Under the pieces are notes generated by a model, which saw nothing but the letters and a program-made list of their open reading frames with translations, did no database searches and had not been told where the DNA came from. DNA of 64,000 nucleotides, from contig CBDDCD010000003.1 in NCBI GenBank assembly GCA_965226025.1, forward strand, positions 1,550,001 to 1,614,000, written 5' to 3'. A program made the translations under genes and the position numbers. Source of the stretch: Moanibacter sp965226025. GTDB lineage: Bacteria; Verrucomicrobiota; Verrucomicrobiia; Opitutales; UBA2987. Shown one piece after another: positions 54,207 to 63,521 of this stretch (positions are counted from its first letter, which is position 1; each line of letters starts with the position of its first letter).

Positions 54207-55529
54207 TTGATCAAAGGGATGCAGAAAAGCGAAAAAACTAATCCATACAGTGTGGTTATAGGGATCGATTGGGCGGATCAGAAAAATGATCTTTGGATGA
54301 TCGAGAGGGAAACGGCAGGAGGGAGTCACCGGCAGGTGGCTCAGGATGCGATAGCGTTGCATGGTTTTGCCGTGGAGATGAGAGAAAGGTATGGGCGTGA
54401 GGGAAAGCGCGTCGCCATCGTGGTGGATCAGAAGCGTGGCGGGTTGATCAATTTTCTGATCGGATTGGAGTTTGTCGATATCTATCCGGTGCATGCGGCC
54501 AGTGCGAAGGATTATCGACAGGCATTGTATCCTTCCAGGGCCAAGAGCGATCCGGTCGATGCGCAATTGCACGCGGAATTTTTCCTCAAACATCCCGAGC
54601 ACTTTGAGAAGTGTCTGAGACCGGACAGTGTGGAGACGCGCGAGCTCAACCTGTTGTGTGAGGACCGGCGTGGATTCGTCGATCAGGCGACTCGCTTCGA
54701 GCAGCAATTGTGCAGTTGTCTGAAGCAGTATAACCCATTGGTGTTGAAACTGTTCGATGACTTGGGCAGTGCTATGTGTCTGCGCTTTGTTCTACGCTGG
54801 CCGACGCTTAAGAAGGTCAAGAGCGCATCGGCGCAAGGGTTGCGAAAGTTCTTTTATAAGCATAACAGTCGCAGCGCCGCGAAAATCCAGGAGCGCCTGG
54901 AGTTGATCGGCCGGGAAGAGGCCTTGACCGAGGATCCCGCGACTCTGGAGGCGTTCAGTCGCAAAGCGCAGACTCTGGCCAAACAGCTTTTGGCCCTGCA
55001 ACCGCAGATCGAGGCCTACGAGGAGCGTATCAAGGAACTTTTTCACACCCATCCCGATGCCCCTGTGTTCAGCGGCCTTCCCGGAGCCGGCGAGGCCCTC
55101 AGCCCTCGGCTGCTGTGCGCCTTTGGGACCGATCGATCGCGTTTCGAAACGGCCCGGAACATGACCCAGTGGAATGGTTCGGCTCCAGTCACCATCAGCA
55201 GCGGTCAGCACAAAAAGAGCAGCCAGGCAAAACGACTGGTCACCTGGCGGTGGTCCGCGCCCACCTTTGTCCGCCAGAGCTTTGTTGAATTTGCCGCCCA
55301 TTCGATCCGAAACTGCGACTGGGCCAACACCTACTATCAAATTAAAAAAGAACAGGGCAAATCCCGCCAAACCATCCTTCGAGCGCTCGCTCTGAAGTGG
55401 ACCCGCATTCTCTTTCGCTGCTGGCAAAATAACCAGAATTACGACGAGCACAGATACCTCGAATCACTCCAAAGGCGCGGTTCACCGGTATGGCATAGAC
55501 TCCAGCAACTAAACGGCCACGCCCTCTAA
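54207..55529 (+). CDS. tnpA: IS110-family transposase (DEDD recombinase)
   Basis: 440 residues from TTG, with AAGGGAAGG just before it; an ATG four codons later is the alternative. The N-terminal RuvC-like domain has Asp21 (VIGIDWAD), an acidic residue at about 74 (VVDQKRGG), and Asp115/Asp118 in KSDPVDA. The C-terminal Tnp20 domain has FSGLPGAGEALSPRLLCAFG and NMTQWNGSAPVTISSGQHK (parts), with the Ser nucleophile region. It works with the bridge RNA to join target and donor DNA. Full length, probably active. Confidence 0.95.
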   Translation: MIKGMQKSEKTNPYSVVIGIDWADQKNDLWMIERETAGGSHRQVAQDAIALHGFAVEMRERYGREGKRVAIVVDQKRGGLINFLIGLEFVDIYPVHAASAKDYRQALYPSRAKSDPVDAQLHAEFFLKHPEHFEKCLRPDSVETRELNLLCEDRRGFVDQATRFEQQLCSCLKQYNPLVLKLFDDLGSAMCLRFVLRWPTLKKVKSASAQGLRKFFYKHNSRSAAKIQERLELIGREEALTEDPATLEAFSRKAQTLAKQLLALQPQIEAYEERIKELFHTHPDAPVFSGLPGAGEALSPRLLCAFGTDRSRFETARNMTQWNGSAPVTISSGQHKKSSQAKRLVTWRWSAPTFVRQSFVEFAAHSIRNCDWANTYYQIKKEQGKSRQTILRALALKWTRILFRCWQNNQNYDEHRYLESLQRRGSPVWHRLQQLNGHAL

Positions 55530-55780
55530 ACAGAAAATGAGTACTATTTTAAAAAATCCCTTGACGGACCACCTCAGTTTTCTGTCGGACGAACCTGGTA
55601 ACTTGCGAAGCAATCGAAAGTCAAAGTCCGACAGACTCCTAGAAATAAGAAAATGAAACTGAGATTTGTGGAGAAGGGCACTTCTAACTCGTCCGGTGGA
55701 TGGCGCTGTGCCAATCTGTCTCGGATGTCTGAAGAGCCTCAGACTTCCAGCGTCAGGTTCTCAGAATGCCACCATTAGCT

Positions 55781-57599
55781 AGAGGCTGTCCCAAATCCGA
55801 GAGGATTTGGGTGGAAGCCTGATACCGATATCAATCTTCGTCACGTTATGTAGACCACGACATGCCTTCCGTCCTCGGTAGCTTACCTTTTATCCGTTAT
55901 GCACCTTTCCAGCACCCTTCCTCTCGCTTTGAGTCGATAGTTCTCCCAAGGAAGCGCCTCTGACTCGATTCTTGGATCCCTATGCCGCCTGCGTTGCCTC
56001 TTTCTCATGTTCTTGCGCAAGTCTCTGCGCGATTTTCCATAGATTGTGGGACAGAACCGACCAGGCCACGCTAAGGTTACGGTTGTCAAAGCCTTTGCTG
56101 CGTATCTTGCCCCCGTGCCATCGGTTCTTGAGCACTCCGATCCGGCCTTCGGTGCTCCCTCGTCGTCGCTGCAACCGGACAAAGCGCGGCTCCTCCATCC
56201 GCTCCTTGAGCTCTTGTGGATTGCGGGGCGTAAGGGCGTCAAAAATCCCCTCTGCCTGGAGCCGCTTGCTGGCCGCCTTCGAGGCATAGCCCCGATCCCC
56301 ACTGATCGCTTCGATCTTCTCCTCTAAAGCGAAGCCCTTTTGCCTCTCCAGACTTTCCCAAAGCTGCTTCAATTCGCTCGGGGCCTGCCCCCCATACAGT
56401 TTCCAGTCCAACAGATATCCCTCTGCGCTCTCGCATAAATAAAGGGTGTTGCCAAACTCCACCTCCCGATCTGCCTTGCCTCGCACGATGACGTCAATCT
56501 CAGGTTCGTAGGCGCTCAGGATCTTCTCCTCATTCTTCACCTGCCGCCCCCCTATGATCCGTTCGTGCGCCTGTTTCATGACCTGCGGTATCTGCTCTAA
56601 CATACCATCCATTCGCTCGATGATTCGGCTCGCCTTCTTCTCGGTGTAATCGCTTTGCATCCACATAGCTTCCAATAAGTCACGGTGGCGAAGGGCATGG
56701 CCCTCAATCTTCTTGAGCAATAGCTTCATCCGCCGCAGGATCCCTTTACGCGCTTTGCCCGCCTCCCGGCGCCGACGCGCATGCGTCATCTCCAGGCACC
56801 GTTTGTTCATCTCCCGAGCCAATCCCTTTGCTCCCTGGGGCATGCGCTGTTTCATTCCCGCCTGCCGGATCAGACTGATCGCCTTGAGCAGCGTTGCTCC
56901 CACATCCTTGAGCAAGACCCAGTCCACGGGCCAGTGGATGTTCGCTTCCAGGCAAGTGGCGTCGATCAGGCATTCCCTCGTATCGATCGGCTTCTCTAAT
57001 CCTGCCTCACCACAATGTTCAGCATTGCCCACCACCTCGGTCATCCTTGCATGCAGCTGTCTCAGATACGCTTCGTCGAAGAATTTCGAATCCCGTTCCA
57101 GACTGCTCTTCGATATTTTCCGGATCCCGTCTACCTCACGCACCCGGCAAAAATTAGCCAGAAGCTCACTGCGTCCCAACTCCTGCGACAGACAACGAAA
57201 GGATATCCCTCCGAGTAAATGACGCACCACCTCCACCCGCAGCGCTTTTATCGCTCTTAGAGCGCGTCGCTCCCGATCCTTCCCTCCCGCTTCATCCCAT
57301 CCTTCCAAGGCTTTTACGATCGCCTCCCTTTCCAGCGAGGAGTCGATCAAAACCCGGTCAATCCGCTCCATTGTTTCCAGAAACACGGTGTAGTCTTTGC
57401 ATCGAATGACTGGAGTTAGGGCTGGACGCAGGAAGCTTTGTACGGCAATATTTTTCATGAGAAGGGCGTGCTTTGTATTTGACTAACGCAAGCATAAGCG
57501 CCCTTTTTCGCCGGATCGAGCTTTTTGCAGCTCTATCCGGCCTTTTTTTTGCCCATAACTCATTAAAAATCAATTGTTTCCACCACTGGGACGGGCTCT
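55781..57599 (-). mobile_element. IS copy 4 (1819 bp)
   Basis: Full length, protein identical to copy 1. Flanked by AGCT (55777-55780 and 57600-57603) within a TAGCTA site. It lies between two family C elements in inverted orientation that also share about 22 bases of extra flanking sequence (55647-55668 versus 57618-57639), so it sits in a larger inverted repeat. Confidence 0.95.
55980..57458 (-). CDS. DDE transposase of IS copy 4
   Basis: 492 residues, intact, same as copy 1. Triad in DATCLEANIHW, SGDRGYAS and TEGRIGVLK. Likely an active source for the other copies. Confidence 0.95.
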   Translation of the reverse strand: MKNIAVQSFLRPALTPVIRCKDYTVFLETMERIDRVLIDSSLEREAIVKALEGWDEAGGKDRERRALRAIKALRVEVVRHLLGGISFRCLSQELGRSELLANFCRVREVDGIRKISKSSLERDSKFFDEAYLRQLHARMTEVVGNAEHCGEAGLEKPIDTRECLIDATCLEANIHWPVDWVLLKDVGATLLKAISLIRQAGMKQRMPQGAKGLAREMNKRCLEMTHARRRREAGKARKGILRRMKLLLKKIEGHALRHRDLLEAMWMQSDYTEKKASRIIERMDGMLEQIPQVMKQAHERIIGGRQVKNEEKILSAYEPEIDVIVRGKADREVEFGNTLYLCESAEGYLLDWKLYGGQAPSELKQLWESLERQKGFALEEKIEAISGDRGYASKAASKRLQAEGIFDALTPRNPQELKERMEEPRFVRLQRRRGSTEGRIGVLKNRWHGGKIRSKGFDNRNLSVAWSVLSHNLWKIAQRLAQEHEKEATQAA

Positions 57600-57642
57600 A
57601 GCTATGACAGAGCGTCTCAAATCTCAGTTTCATTTTCTTGAG

Positions 57643-57739
57643 AGGAATCTGTCGGTATGAATTTGGTCGCCGTTTACAACCGTCAACCTGCGATCCGAAG
57701 TTCAGGTCTGTTACGAAGTGCAAAGCCCGACAGATTCCT
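57643..57739. repeat. palindromic element family C, copy 3
   Basis: 97 bases, 13-base inverted ends (57643-57655 and 57727-57739), same end motif AGGAATCTGTCGG as copy 1. It lies 21 bases from the end of the ceramidase-like gene. Confidence 0.85.
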
Positions 57740-57760
57740 AGGTGTCAATGGGGTCGTCGC

Positions 57761-59206
57761 TCAGGCGATTGCCTCTATTTGCATGGCTATAGCCTCGATC
57801 AGACATTCCAAGCAGCCGGGTGCGAGCAGCGTTGATTCTTCTTGATAGAGGCCTTTACCGTAGTGGTCTTCAGGTAAGAGATAAGACACTTGAACGCCGC
57901 AATCAAGAGGGGATACAATTATGGTCCATAGGGGAAACCGGCGCTGCAATTCGATCTGCAACAGATTATAAGGCTCTCCGCCACAGGTGATCCAGATCGC
58001 ATCTCCCAGGCGATATACGGTGAAGCGCATGGGATAGGTATCCGAATCCGGCAAGTGTTTCAGTCGTCCCAACCAGCGCCGCGCCCTCTCTGCCCTGGCC
58101 CCGTAGTCACGGGCGGCCGCAGCATCTCCTTGTTTATCCGCTTCTTTCTGGCGGTAAGTCCAATCAGCTAATTCACGTTTCAGGTCTTGTGCGTCTGGCC
58201 TTGGCTTAAGCGGCAGATCGACGGTATGGATGCCACCACTGAATACGGCACTTTCTGCCAACCGTTCTCCGGTGCGGGGTCGAAACTCCCAGGAACCCAG
58301 AGTCGCACCCGAAAGCACCGGCCCTCGATAGTAGAAATCGTGACCGGGGGGCCCCATCGAGTAAAGGGTCGACAGCGCCGCAAAGGCCAGTTGCTTGCCA
58401 TTGCGATCAGCTACGGCTGTATCACCTTGATGGCCATCTTTAGGACCGATGTCGGCACAGGGGCCCTGGAGATAAGTACAGCTCGCTCCACTTTGAAGTT
58501 CCACTTCTTCTCTAAGCGCGCCGACAAAGTCGGGACTCAGGAGCGTATTTTCCCACGCCAAGGTGGTGGGATGACAGGCGTAGTGGACGAAGAGGTGAGT
58601 CAGGGCGTTACCTCCGTCAGTTACCCGGCCCACAATCACCGAATTCTCCGCCGGCCCATCCGGATTAAAGCCGGTGACGTAGCCATTGAGCTCGTCATCC
58701 CAACAGTCCCTGTTTGCTGCCATATCACACCAACCGAACGCATAGGTTATGGTCACCTCGCGCACCTGTGTTACGGCCTCCCGACAGGCCTGGTTCAGTT
58801 TCTTGCCTAGCTCATCCAGATAGGGCGGAATCAGGTCGCCCCCCGGCAGTTCAAACCGATCCGGGACATACCAGCCGCCGGAATGGGTGTGCGAGTACGT
58901 CAGTATGACTCGATCCGGGTCAACACCGCCGGGATCGCTAATTGACGCCTTTAATCTCTCATGCTGTTCAGTAGCAAATCCAACGTGGTCGAGCTGGACA
59001 CGAATCAAACGGGAATGGGCGCCTTTTTCATGGGCTAGTTCGAAAACAAGCACATCGCCTTGCAGTGGCCGATGTACCCCGGTCGCTCGATCGTGGCGTG
59101 CAGCGCCCCACATGCGATGGTAAATCCCAACCGGTGGGGTAATATCGACGCGGGACATTGCAAAGCGCACACGAGATATGGGTGAGGCAATGCGCGTTTG
59201 ATGCAT
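57761..59206 (-). CDS. neutral ceramidase-like protein
   Basis: 481 residues from the ATG at 59206. The family's N-terminal domain is clear: AMSRVDITPPVGI, QLDHVGFATEQH, and LTYSHTHSGGWY with metal His. Neutral ceramidases remove the fatty acid from ceramide, but many bacterial members have only this domain and an unknown amide or ester substrate. No signal peptide, so cytosolic. The last residues repeat an EAIAMQIEAIA pattern, a small duplication. Confidence 0.8.
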   Translation of the reverse strand: MHQTRIASPISRVRFAMSRVDITPPVGIYHRMWGAARHDRATGVHRPLQGDVLVFELAHEKGAHSRLIRVQLDHVGFATEQHERLKASISDPGGVDPDRVILTYSHTHSGGWYVPDRFELPGGDLIPPYLDELGKKLNQACREAVTQVREVTITYAFGWCDMAANRDCWDDELNGYVTGFNPDGPAENSVIVGRVTDGGNALTHLFVHYACHPTTLAWENTLLSPDFVGALREEVELQSGASCTYLQGPCADIGPKDGHQGDTAVADRNGKQLAFAALSTLYSMGPPGHDFYYRGPVLSGATLGSWEFRPRTGERLAESAVFSGGIHTVDLPLKPRPDAQDLKRELADWTYRQKEADKQGDAAAARDYGARAERARRWLGRLKHLPDSDTYPMRFTVYRLGDAIWITCGGEPYNLLQIELQRRFPLWTIIVSPLDCGVQVSYLLPEDHYGKGLYQEESTLLAPGCLECLIEAIAMQIEAIA

Positions 59207-59368
59207 AGTTGGTATCTTAGCAGACAGCGAGTGGTTTGAGCAATACGTCCTCAATCTCTATGTCAGGACGACGGCATGCGTCTCCGGACACATACGATTG
59301 TCAACCAACTCTTTCTTATCCAATCACGTTCAAAAGGCAGAAGGCCAGAATCAATCGCTCTGAAGCTA

Positions 59369-59385
59369 TTGACGATCTTTGTCAA
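59369..59385. promoter_or_regulatory. possible ParD operator
   Basis: TTGAC ... GTCAA inverted repeat 20 bases before the ParD start. The TTGACG could also serve as a -35 box. Position fits autoregulation by the antitoxin; evidence is weak. Confidence 0.3.
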
Positions 59386-59404
59386 GTGTCCGAATATTTA
59401 TCCT

Positions 59405-59707
59405 GTGCCAACGCAAAATGTGAATCTGACTCCTGAACTCGATGACTTCGTCAGAGCCCAAGTAGAGACCGGGCAGTTCAACAGCGCAAGTGAAGTCCAT
59501 CGGGCAGCCCTATCGGCGATGGCCAGGGCTGAAGAGGAACGGAAGGTCCGTCTCGAGCGATTGAGGAATGAACTCCGGATCGGGCTCGATGATCTGGAAG
59601 CGGGGCGCTACAGGGCGATCGCTTCGGAAGAAGAACACATGCAGTTTTTTGCCGGACTTCGTGAAAAGGCCGCGGCATTTGATTTTCTTTCAAGTCGGGG
59701 AGGATGA
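59405..59707 (+). CDS. parD: ParD-type antitoxin
   Basis: 100 residues from GTG. The ribbon-helix-helix N-terminus (NVNLTPELDDFVRAQVETGQFNSASEVHRAAL, parts) and the helical body EEERKVRLERLRNELRIGLDDLEAGRY are typical of ParD. The last 15-20 residues run into the former parE sequence because of a deletion, so the true stop is lost. It is an orphan antitoxin that may still bind DNA or a distant ParE. Confidence 0.8.
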   Translation: MPTQNVNLTPELDDFVRAQVETGQFNSASEVHRAALSAMARAEEERKVRLERLRNELRIGLDDLEAGRYRAIASEEEHMQFFAGLREKAAAFDFLSSRGG

Positions 59708-59768
59708 AGTCCGCGAGATTGTCCGCGTATTGCACGACAGCATGGATTTTGAACGCCATTTACCATAG
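59667..59768 (+). pseudogene. C-terminal stump of a ParE toxin
   Basis: In a different frame from ParD, the last 33 residues read RHLIFF, then EVREIVRVLHDSMDFERHLP, the conserved end of ParE. The rest of the toxin (about 60 residues) is deleted. So the pair was a ParDE toxin-antitoxin module and is now dead. The gene scrap overlaps the ParD end. Confidence 0.7.
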
Positions 59769-59869
59769 AATGAATTGATAGAACTGCTTTCGACCTCTTC
59801 TTCCGCTCCTGTCCTGTCGAATGTGCGACACCTGATATGCGCAACAAGCTTTGCGGCGTACTTTCGAGT

Positions 59870-59893
59870 GCGCCGGCTTGACGGCGCTTTTTT
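59870..59893 (+). terminator. rho-independent terminator
   Basis: Stem GCGCCG/CGGCGC with a six-base loop and six T, 102 bases after the ParE stump. It likely ended the parDE transcript. The rest of 59769-60294 has no gene; it ends in AT-rich simple repeated text (CACAGATT variants). Confidence 0.65.
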
Positions 59894-60294
59894 GAGCCGG
59901 TGGCTCGACACCGGCGACATCGAATACATCCCCAAGGCTCGGACGTCGAGTCAACCTGCCGGTCATAGCCTTAGCGACGTTCGGGCCTCGCCGAAGAGAA
60001 GCGCTGTCAAGTCACCGCACTCGATATGCCTCACGGTGCAACTTGCGAATAGCCGTTATTCAACCATACACCCAGCTACAACAGCCCAACCGACGAATTT
60101 CGATTCGATCGGTCGCACGGACAGCCTATCAATAATCGACTGAGGTAATCGCAAGCGTGATCGACCCTGGAATCGAAGATCAAACTGCGAACCGTTCCCT
60201 GCTGGAGCCCCTAACCACAGATTTCCCAGATTACACAGATCCCCATCCCCAATCCGCTTAATCTGATTAATCTGCGGTCAATTCGAGCGGCCTC

Positions 60295-62979
60295 CTACCT
60301 GATCGGCACCTTCTCCTTGAGCACCTCGAACCAGTTGAGGACAACGCGGATCTCGCGAGACTGCTCTTCGCTCTGCTCCGACGGTGTCACAAGGACGAAC
60401 CGTTGGCCATCGGGAGTGACATCTAAATTGGCGAACGGACCCTCGTAGGCCAGATCGGACAGCTCGAATAGAGATTGCGGGTCTTCCCAGTTGAGTTTGG
60501 GCTCAGTTTGGATTCCCATTGTGGATAGTCTTCCATCGAGTGTCAGGTAAAAGAGCTCTTCCCCATTGTCAGACCAAATCGGGATGATTCCCCCTCCTTC
60601 GGTAATCTTTCGCTTGGCGCCCGATCCCAGTGGATAGGGTTGGACGTAAACTTCAGGTATAACTGCATCGGTTGATTGAAATGAGATCCATTTCCCATCC
60701 GCTGAGAAATCCGCGTAGTTCTCCTGATACTCGGCAACCAAGACCGGATCTGGTTGTACTCCGCTCTCTTCGAGCAGTATGAGCTGCATGACATCGAAAC
60801 CACTGCCGTGGGCAGAACGGCAGTAGAGAAGAACACGCCCGTCCGGCGACCATGAATATGGACCAAGAATCGCGGAATCTTCACTGGCTGGGCTCAAAAG
60901 TTGGGGCTCTTCGCTGAAGTCAGATGCAATATTCCACAGCGCATCCTTCGCCAGGAAGGTGATCTGCGCCCCATCAGGCGTCCAGATGGGCACCTCCCCC
61001 CCATCAAAGGTGAGCTGGCGCAGTCGGTTGTTAGAAAATTCATAAACAAAGATGTTTGAGCCATCTTTAGCATTGATCTGAACGGCAATCCGAGTCCCGT
61101 CGGGCGAAAATCGCGGGAGGGCGTAATCATTTGACGAAAAGGGAACGTTCTCCATATTTCCTTGCCGGTCCACCAGCGCCAGCGTGTTTCCGGCAGCTCC
61201 TCCGACGTCGCCAGGCAGATAGACGAGCGTGCCCTCGTCGGCGACGGAATACTGAACCTCGCCCCCTCGATCGACACGCACCCCATCCACCACCGGGATT
61301 GGGTTGCCCACGGTTTCAAGGCGCTCCTGGTCGAACGGCACCGCCCACAGGGCACCGCTCCGGACGAAGACCAGGTGACCGGTATCGAGGACCCGACCCG
61401 CGACCGCGTTAGGCAGCACCGACCGGCGCTCGCCCGTCTCAGGCAGCAGGACTTGCAGTTCGCCGGCGTCTGGGCGGGGCTCCGACACAGTGTAGAGGAT
61501 CGCACCCGTCCCCGGCAGCACCTGCGGGTGCCAAGGTGCACCGTCACTCTCCGGCTGCGCAATGACGACAGGCTCTCCACCCGCTTCGGGAACCTGCACG
61601 AGGCCCCCGGGACTTCCGATTACGATCATACCGTTGGTTCCCCAACTGGCGCCTCGGAAGACTTCGCCGGGCACCTTGGTAAGCTCCTGAGCCGGACCGC
61701 CTGCGAGGGCCACTTTCCGCAACGCTCCATCGGCGACAAAACCCACCCACTGTCCATCTGGTGAGAAGAACTGATGCCCGCCACGTTCGGTAAGGATTAT
61801 GGGCACGGCCTGGAACTGATTGATAGGACGTTGAAAGAGTTGGTCGCCGGCGTCTCCAAACGGGTTATAGACGAGTGTGTGACCGTCCGGAGACACGGCC
61901 ACCCTAGTTCCACCGCCCGCACTGGGAAAGATTTCGGAATCAGGCAACATAATCGTAAAGCGCTTCGGTGTTGCGGAAGGCAGCGTGCTGCGTTCGACTA
62001 TGAGCGACCACGCGGCGAGACCGATTGCAGCAAGTCCCAAGGTTACTCCTGCGATCCCCGCTTTGAGCCACCGGCTCGACCGATTGCTTGCGGCGAGTGC
62101 TGAGGCCATCCTGTCATCGCCCCCACCTTCGGCAATCCACTGCAACTCCAATCCCACATCACCGGCGGACTGCCAGCGTCGGTCGGGATCCTTCGCCAGA
62201 CATACATCAACTGCATGCTCCAGCGTAGAGGGCGATAGTGGCTGAAGCTCCGACATGGCTGGTGGTTCATCCTTCAAAATAGCGCCGATCAAGCTCGCCT
62301 GACTCGTTCCCTCGAAGGCCTTTCTGCCGGTGACCATCTCGTAGACCACGGCGCCGAAGGCGAAAATGTCTGTCCGGGAATCCGCCTCCTTCCCTTCGAG
62401 CTGCTCCGGGGCCATATACTGGAACGTGCCGAGGATCGTCCCCTCGCCGGTCAGGGGTGCGGACTCGGTCGCCATTGCTGTGAGGCCTGCCTCCGTCTCC
62501 GCCTCCCTCAGCTTGGCCAGTCCGAAGTCCAGGAGTTTCGCCCCCGTTTTGGTCAACATTATGTTGCCCGGCTTTAAGTCCCGGTGGACGATCCCCTGCC
62601 CATGCGCCTTGTCCAACGCATCCGCGATCTCGATGGCAATCTTCAATGCCTCATCCAGGAGCAGGGCCCCCTTGCTCAGCCGCTGGGCCAGACTCTCGCC
62701 CTCCAGATGCTCCATGACCAGAAAATCGGTGCCATCTTCGCTACCAATGTCATGGAGCGTGCAAATGTGCGGGTGGTTCAACCCCGCCACCGCGCGAGCC
62801 TCACGCTCGAAACGTTTCCTGAGATCAGGGTTCCATGTGACATCCTCAGGCAGCACCTTGACCGCGACAGTGCGGTGCAGTCGCGTGTCGTTGGCTTTGT
62901 AAACCTCGCCCATCCCACCCGCACCGAGGGGGGCTTCGATCTCGTAGGGGCCGAGGGTTGTGCCGGGCGTGAGAGGCAT
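60295..62979 (-). CDS. Ser/Thr protein kinase with TolB-like propeller
   Basis: 894 residues from the ATG at 62979. Kinase domain 10-280: glycine loop GAGGMGEVY, Lys41 (VAVKVL), HRDLKPGN (Asp134), DFGLAKL (Asp151). One membrane helix at about 304-325. The outer part (about 350-894) is a WD40/PD40-type propeller of the TolB kind. Such kinases sense outside signals through the propeller. The C-terminal 150 residues are nearly the same as the gene at 63522, so the two are paralogues. No phosphatase or substrate nearby. Confidence 0.9.
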   Translation of the reverse strand: MPLTPGTTLGPYEIEAPLGAGGMGEVYKANDTRLHRTVAVKVLPEDVTWNPDLRKRFEREARAVAGLNHPHICTLHDIGSEDGTDFLVMEHLEGESLAQRLSKGALLLDEALKIAIEIADALDKAHGQGIVHRDLKPGNIMLTKTGAKLLDFGLAKLREAETEAGLTAMATESAPLTGEGTILGTFQYMAPEQLEGKEADSRTDIFAFGAVVYEMVTGRKAFEGTSQASLIGAILKDEPPAMSELQPLSPSTLEHAVDVCLAKDPDRRWQSAGDVGLELQWIAEGGGDDRMASALAASNRSSRWLKAGIAGVTLGLAAIGLAAWSLIVERSTLPSATPKRFTIMLPDSEIFPSAGGGTRVAVSPDGHTLVYNPFGDAGDQLFQRPINQFQAVPIILTERGGHQFFSPDGQWVGFVADGALRKVALAGGPAQELTKVPGEVFRGASWGTNGMIVIGSPGGLVQVPEAGGEPVVIAQPESDGAPWHPQVLPGTGAILYTVSEPRPDAGELQVLLPETGERRSVLPNAVAGRVLDTGHLVFVRSGALWAVPFDQERLETVGNPIPVVDGVRVDRGGEVQYSVADEGTLVYLPGDVGGAAGNTLALVDRQGNMENVPFSSNDYALPRFSPDGTRIAVQINAKDGSNIFVYEFSNNRLRQLTFDGGEVPIWTPDGAQITFLAKDALWNIASDFSEEPQLLSPASEDSAILGPYSWSPDGRVLLYCRSAHGSGFDVMQLILLEESGVQPDPVLVAEYQENYADFSADGKWISFQSTDAVIPEVYVQPYPLGSGAKRKITEGGGIIPIWSDNGEELFYLTLDGRLSTMGIQTEPKLNWEDPQSLFELSDLAYEGPFANLDVTPDGQRFVLVTPSEQSEEQSREIRVVLNWFEVLKEKVPIR

Positions 62980-63239
62980 CAAAGTGTTCCGTACGCCGCC
63001 TGGATGAGAAATAGAAAACGGCGCTGCTGTGCAAATTCCTGAATCACCAGGTAATCTCCCTGCATTCTCCTTCCTTAATCGAACTTACAGCCTCAACAAC
63101 GATGTCGTGATGCGCTCTGATCTGGGGCCAACTCGTCGTGGGCAGGACCAGAATCGCAATCTCAAAAATCACGATGAGGCGCAGGCGTCCCTTGGTCGAA
63201 CAGTATTCGCATTGCGCGAAAACCCAAGCTACCTAAAAA

Positions 63240-63458
63240 TCAGATAATCGCCAGGCTCTTGCATGCATGCTCAAGAACGGCCTCTACCTGTTCGCGAGTA
63301 ACGCCGGGAAACCACTTAACAAAGTCGTCAATCTTTGCGCCGTCCTCGAGATTCTCGAAGAGCGCTGCCACTGGTATTCTGGTTCCCAGAAAAACCCAAG
63401 CTCCGCTAACCTTTTGAGGGTCACGTTCGACAACGGAACACTCCGTCCAATCCAACAT
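63240..63458 (-). CDS. DUF433 protein, orphan antitoxin-like
   Basis: 72 residues. DUF433 signature: SGAWVFLGTRIPVAALFENLEDG, FVKWFPGVTREQVEAVLEHA (parts). DUF433 proteins are usually antitoxins paired with a DUF5615 PIN-like toxin. No such toxin is next to it. It sits between the two kinase genes. Confidence 0.8.
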   Translation of the reverse strand: MLDWTECSVVERDPQKVSGAWVFLGTRIPVAALFENLEDGAKIDDFVKWFPGVTREQVEAVLEHACKSLAII

Positions 63459-63521
63459 ATAGAGTAGCTTATAGTTTCAATTGGATTCGATCAAGCACGA
63501 TCAGAAGCAATAACGTCATCG

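Larger units (their letters stand above)
53868..55583 (+). mobile_element. IS110-family element with bridge RNA
   Basis: Bounded by CT dinucleotides (53868-53869 and 55582-55583), the recombination core; no target duplication or terminal inverted repeat, as normal for IS110. Long 5' noncoding end (337 bases) and short 3' end (about 53 bases), the layout of the IS110 group whose bridge RNA lies upstream of the gene. The 5' end also has a long hairpin (53880-53952). Inserted in a family C element. Confidence 0.9.
53860..55642. repeat. palindromic element family C, copy 2, split by IS110
   Basis: Ten bases (53860-53869) lie left of the IS110 element and 59 (55584-55642) right. Joined, they give a 69-base element with perfect 16-base inverted ends. 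This is the host of the IS110 insertion. Confidence 0.85.

Noticed and set aside
59775..60143. 122-codon open frame after the ParE stump
   Set aside because: Runs across a terminator hairpin and simple repeated text.
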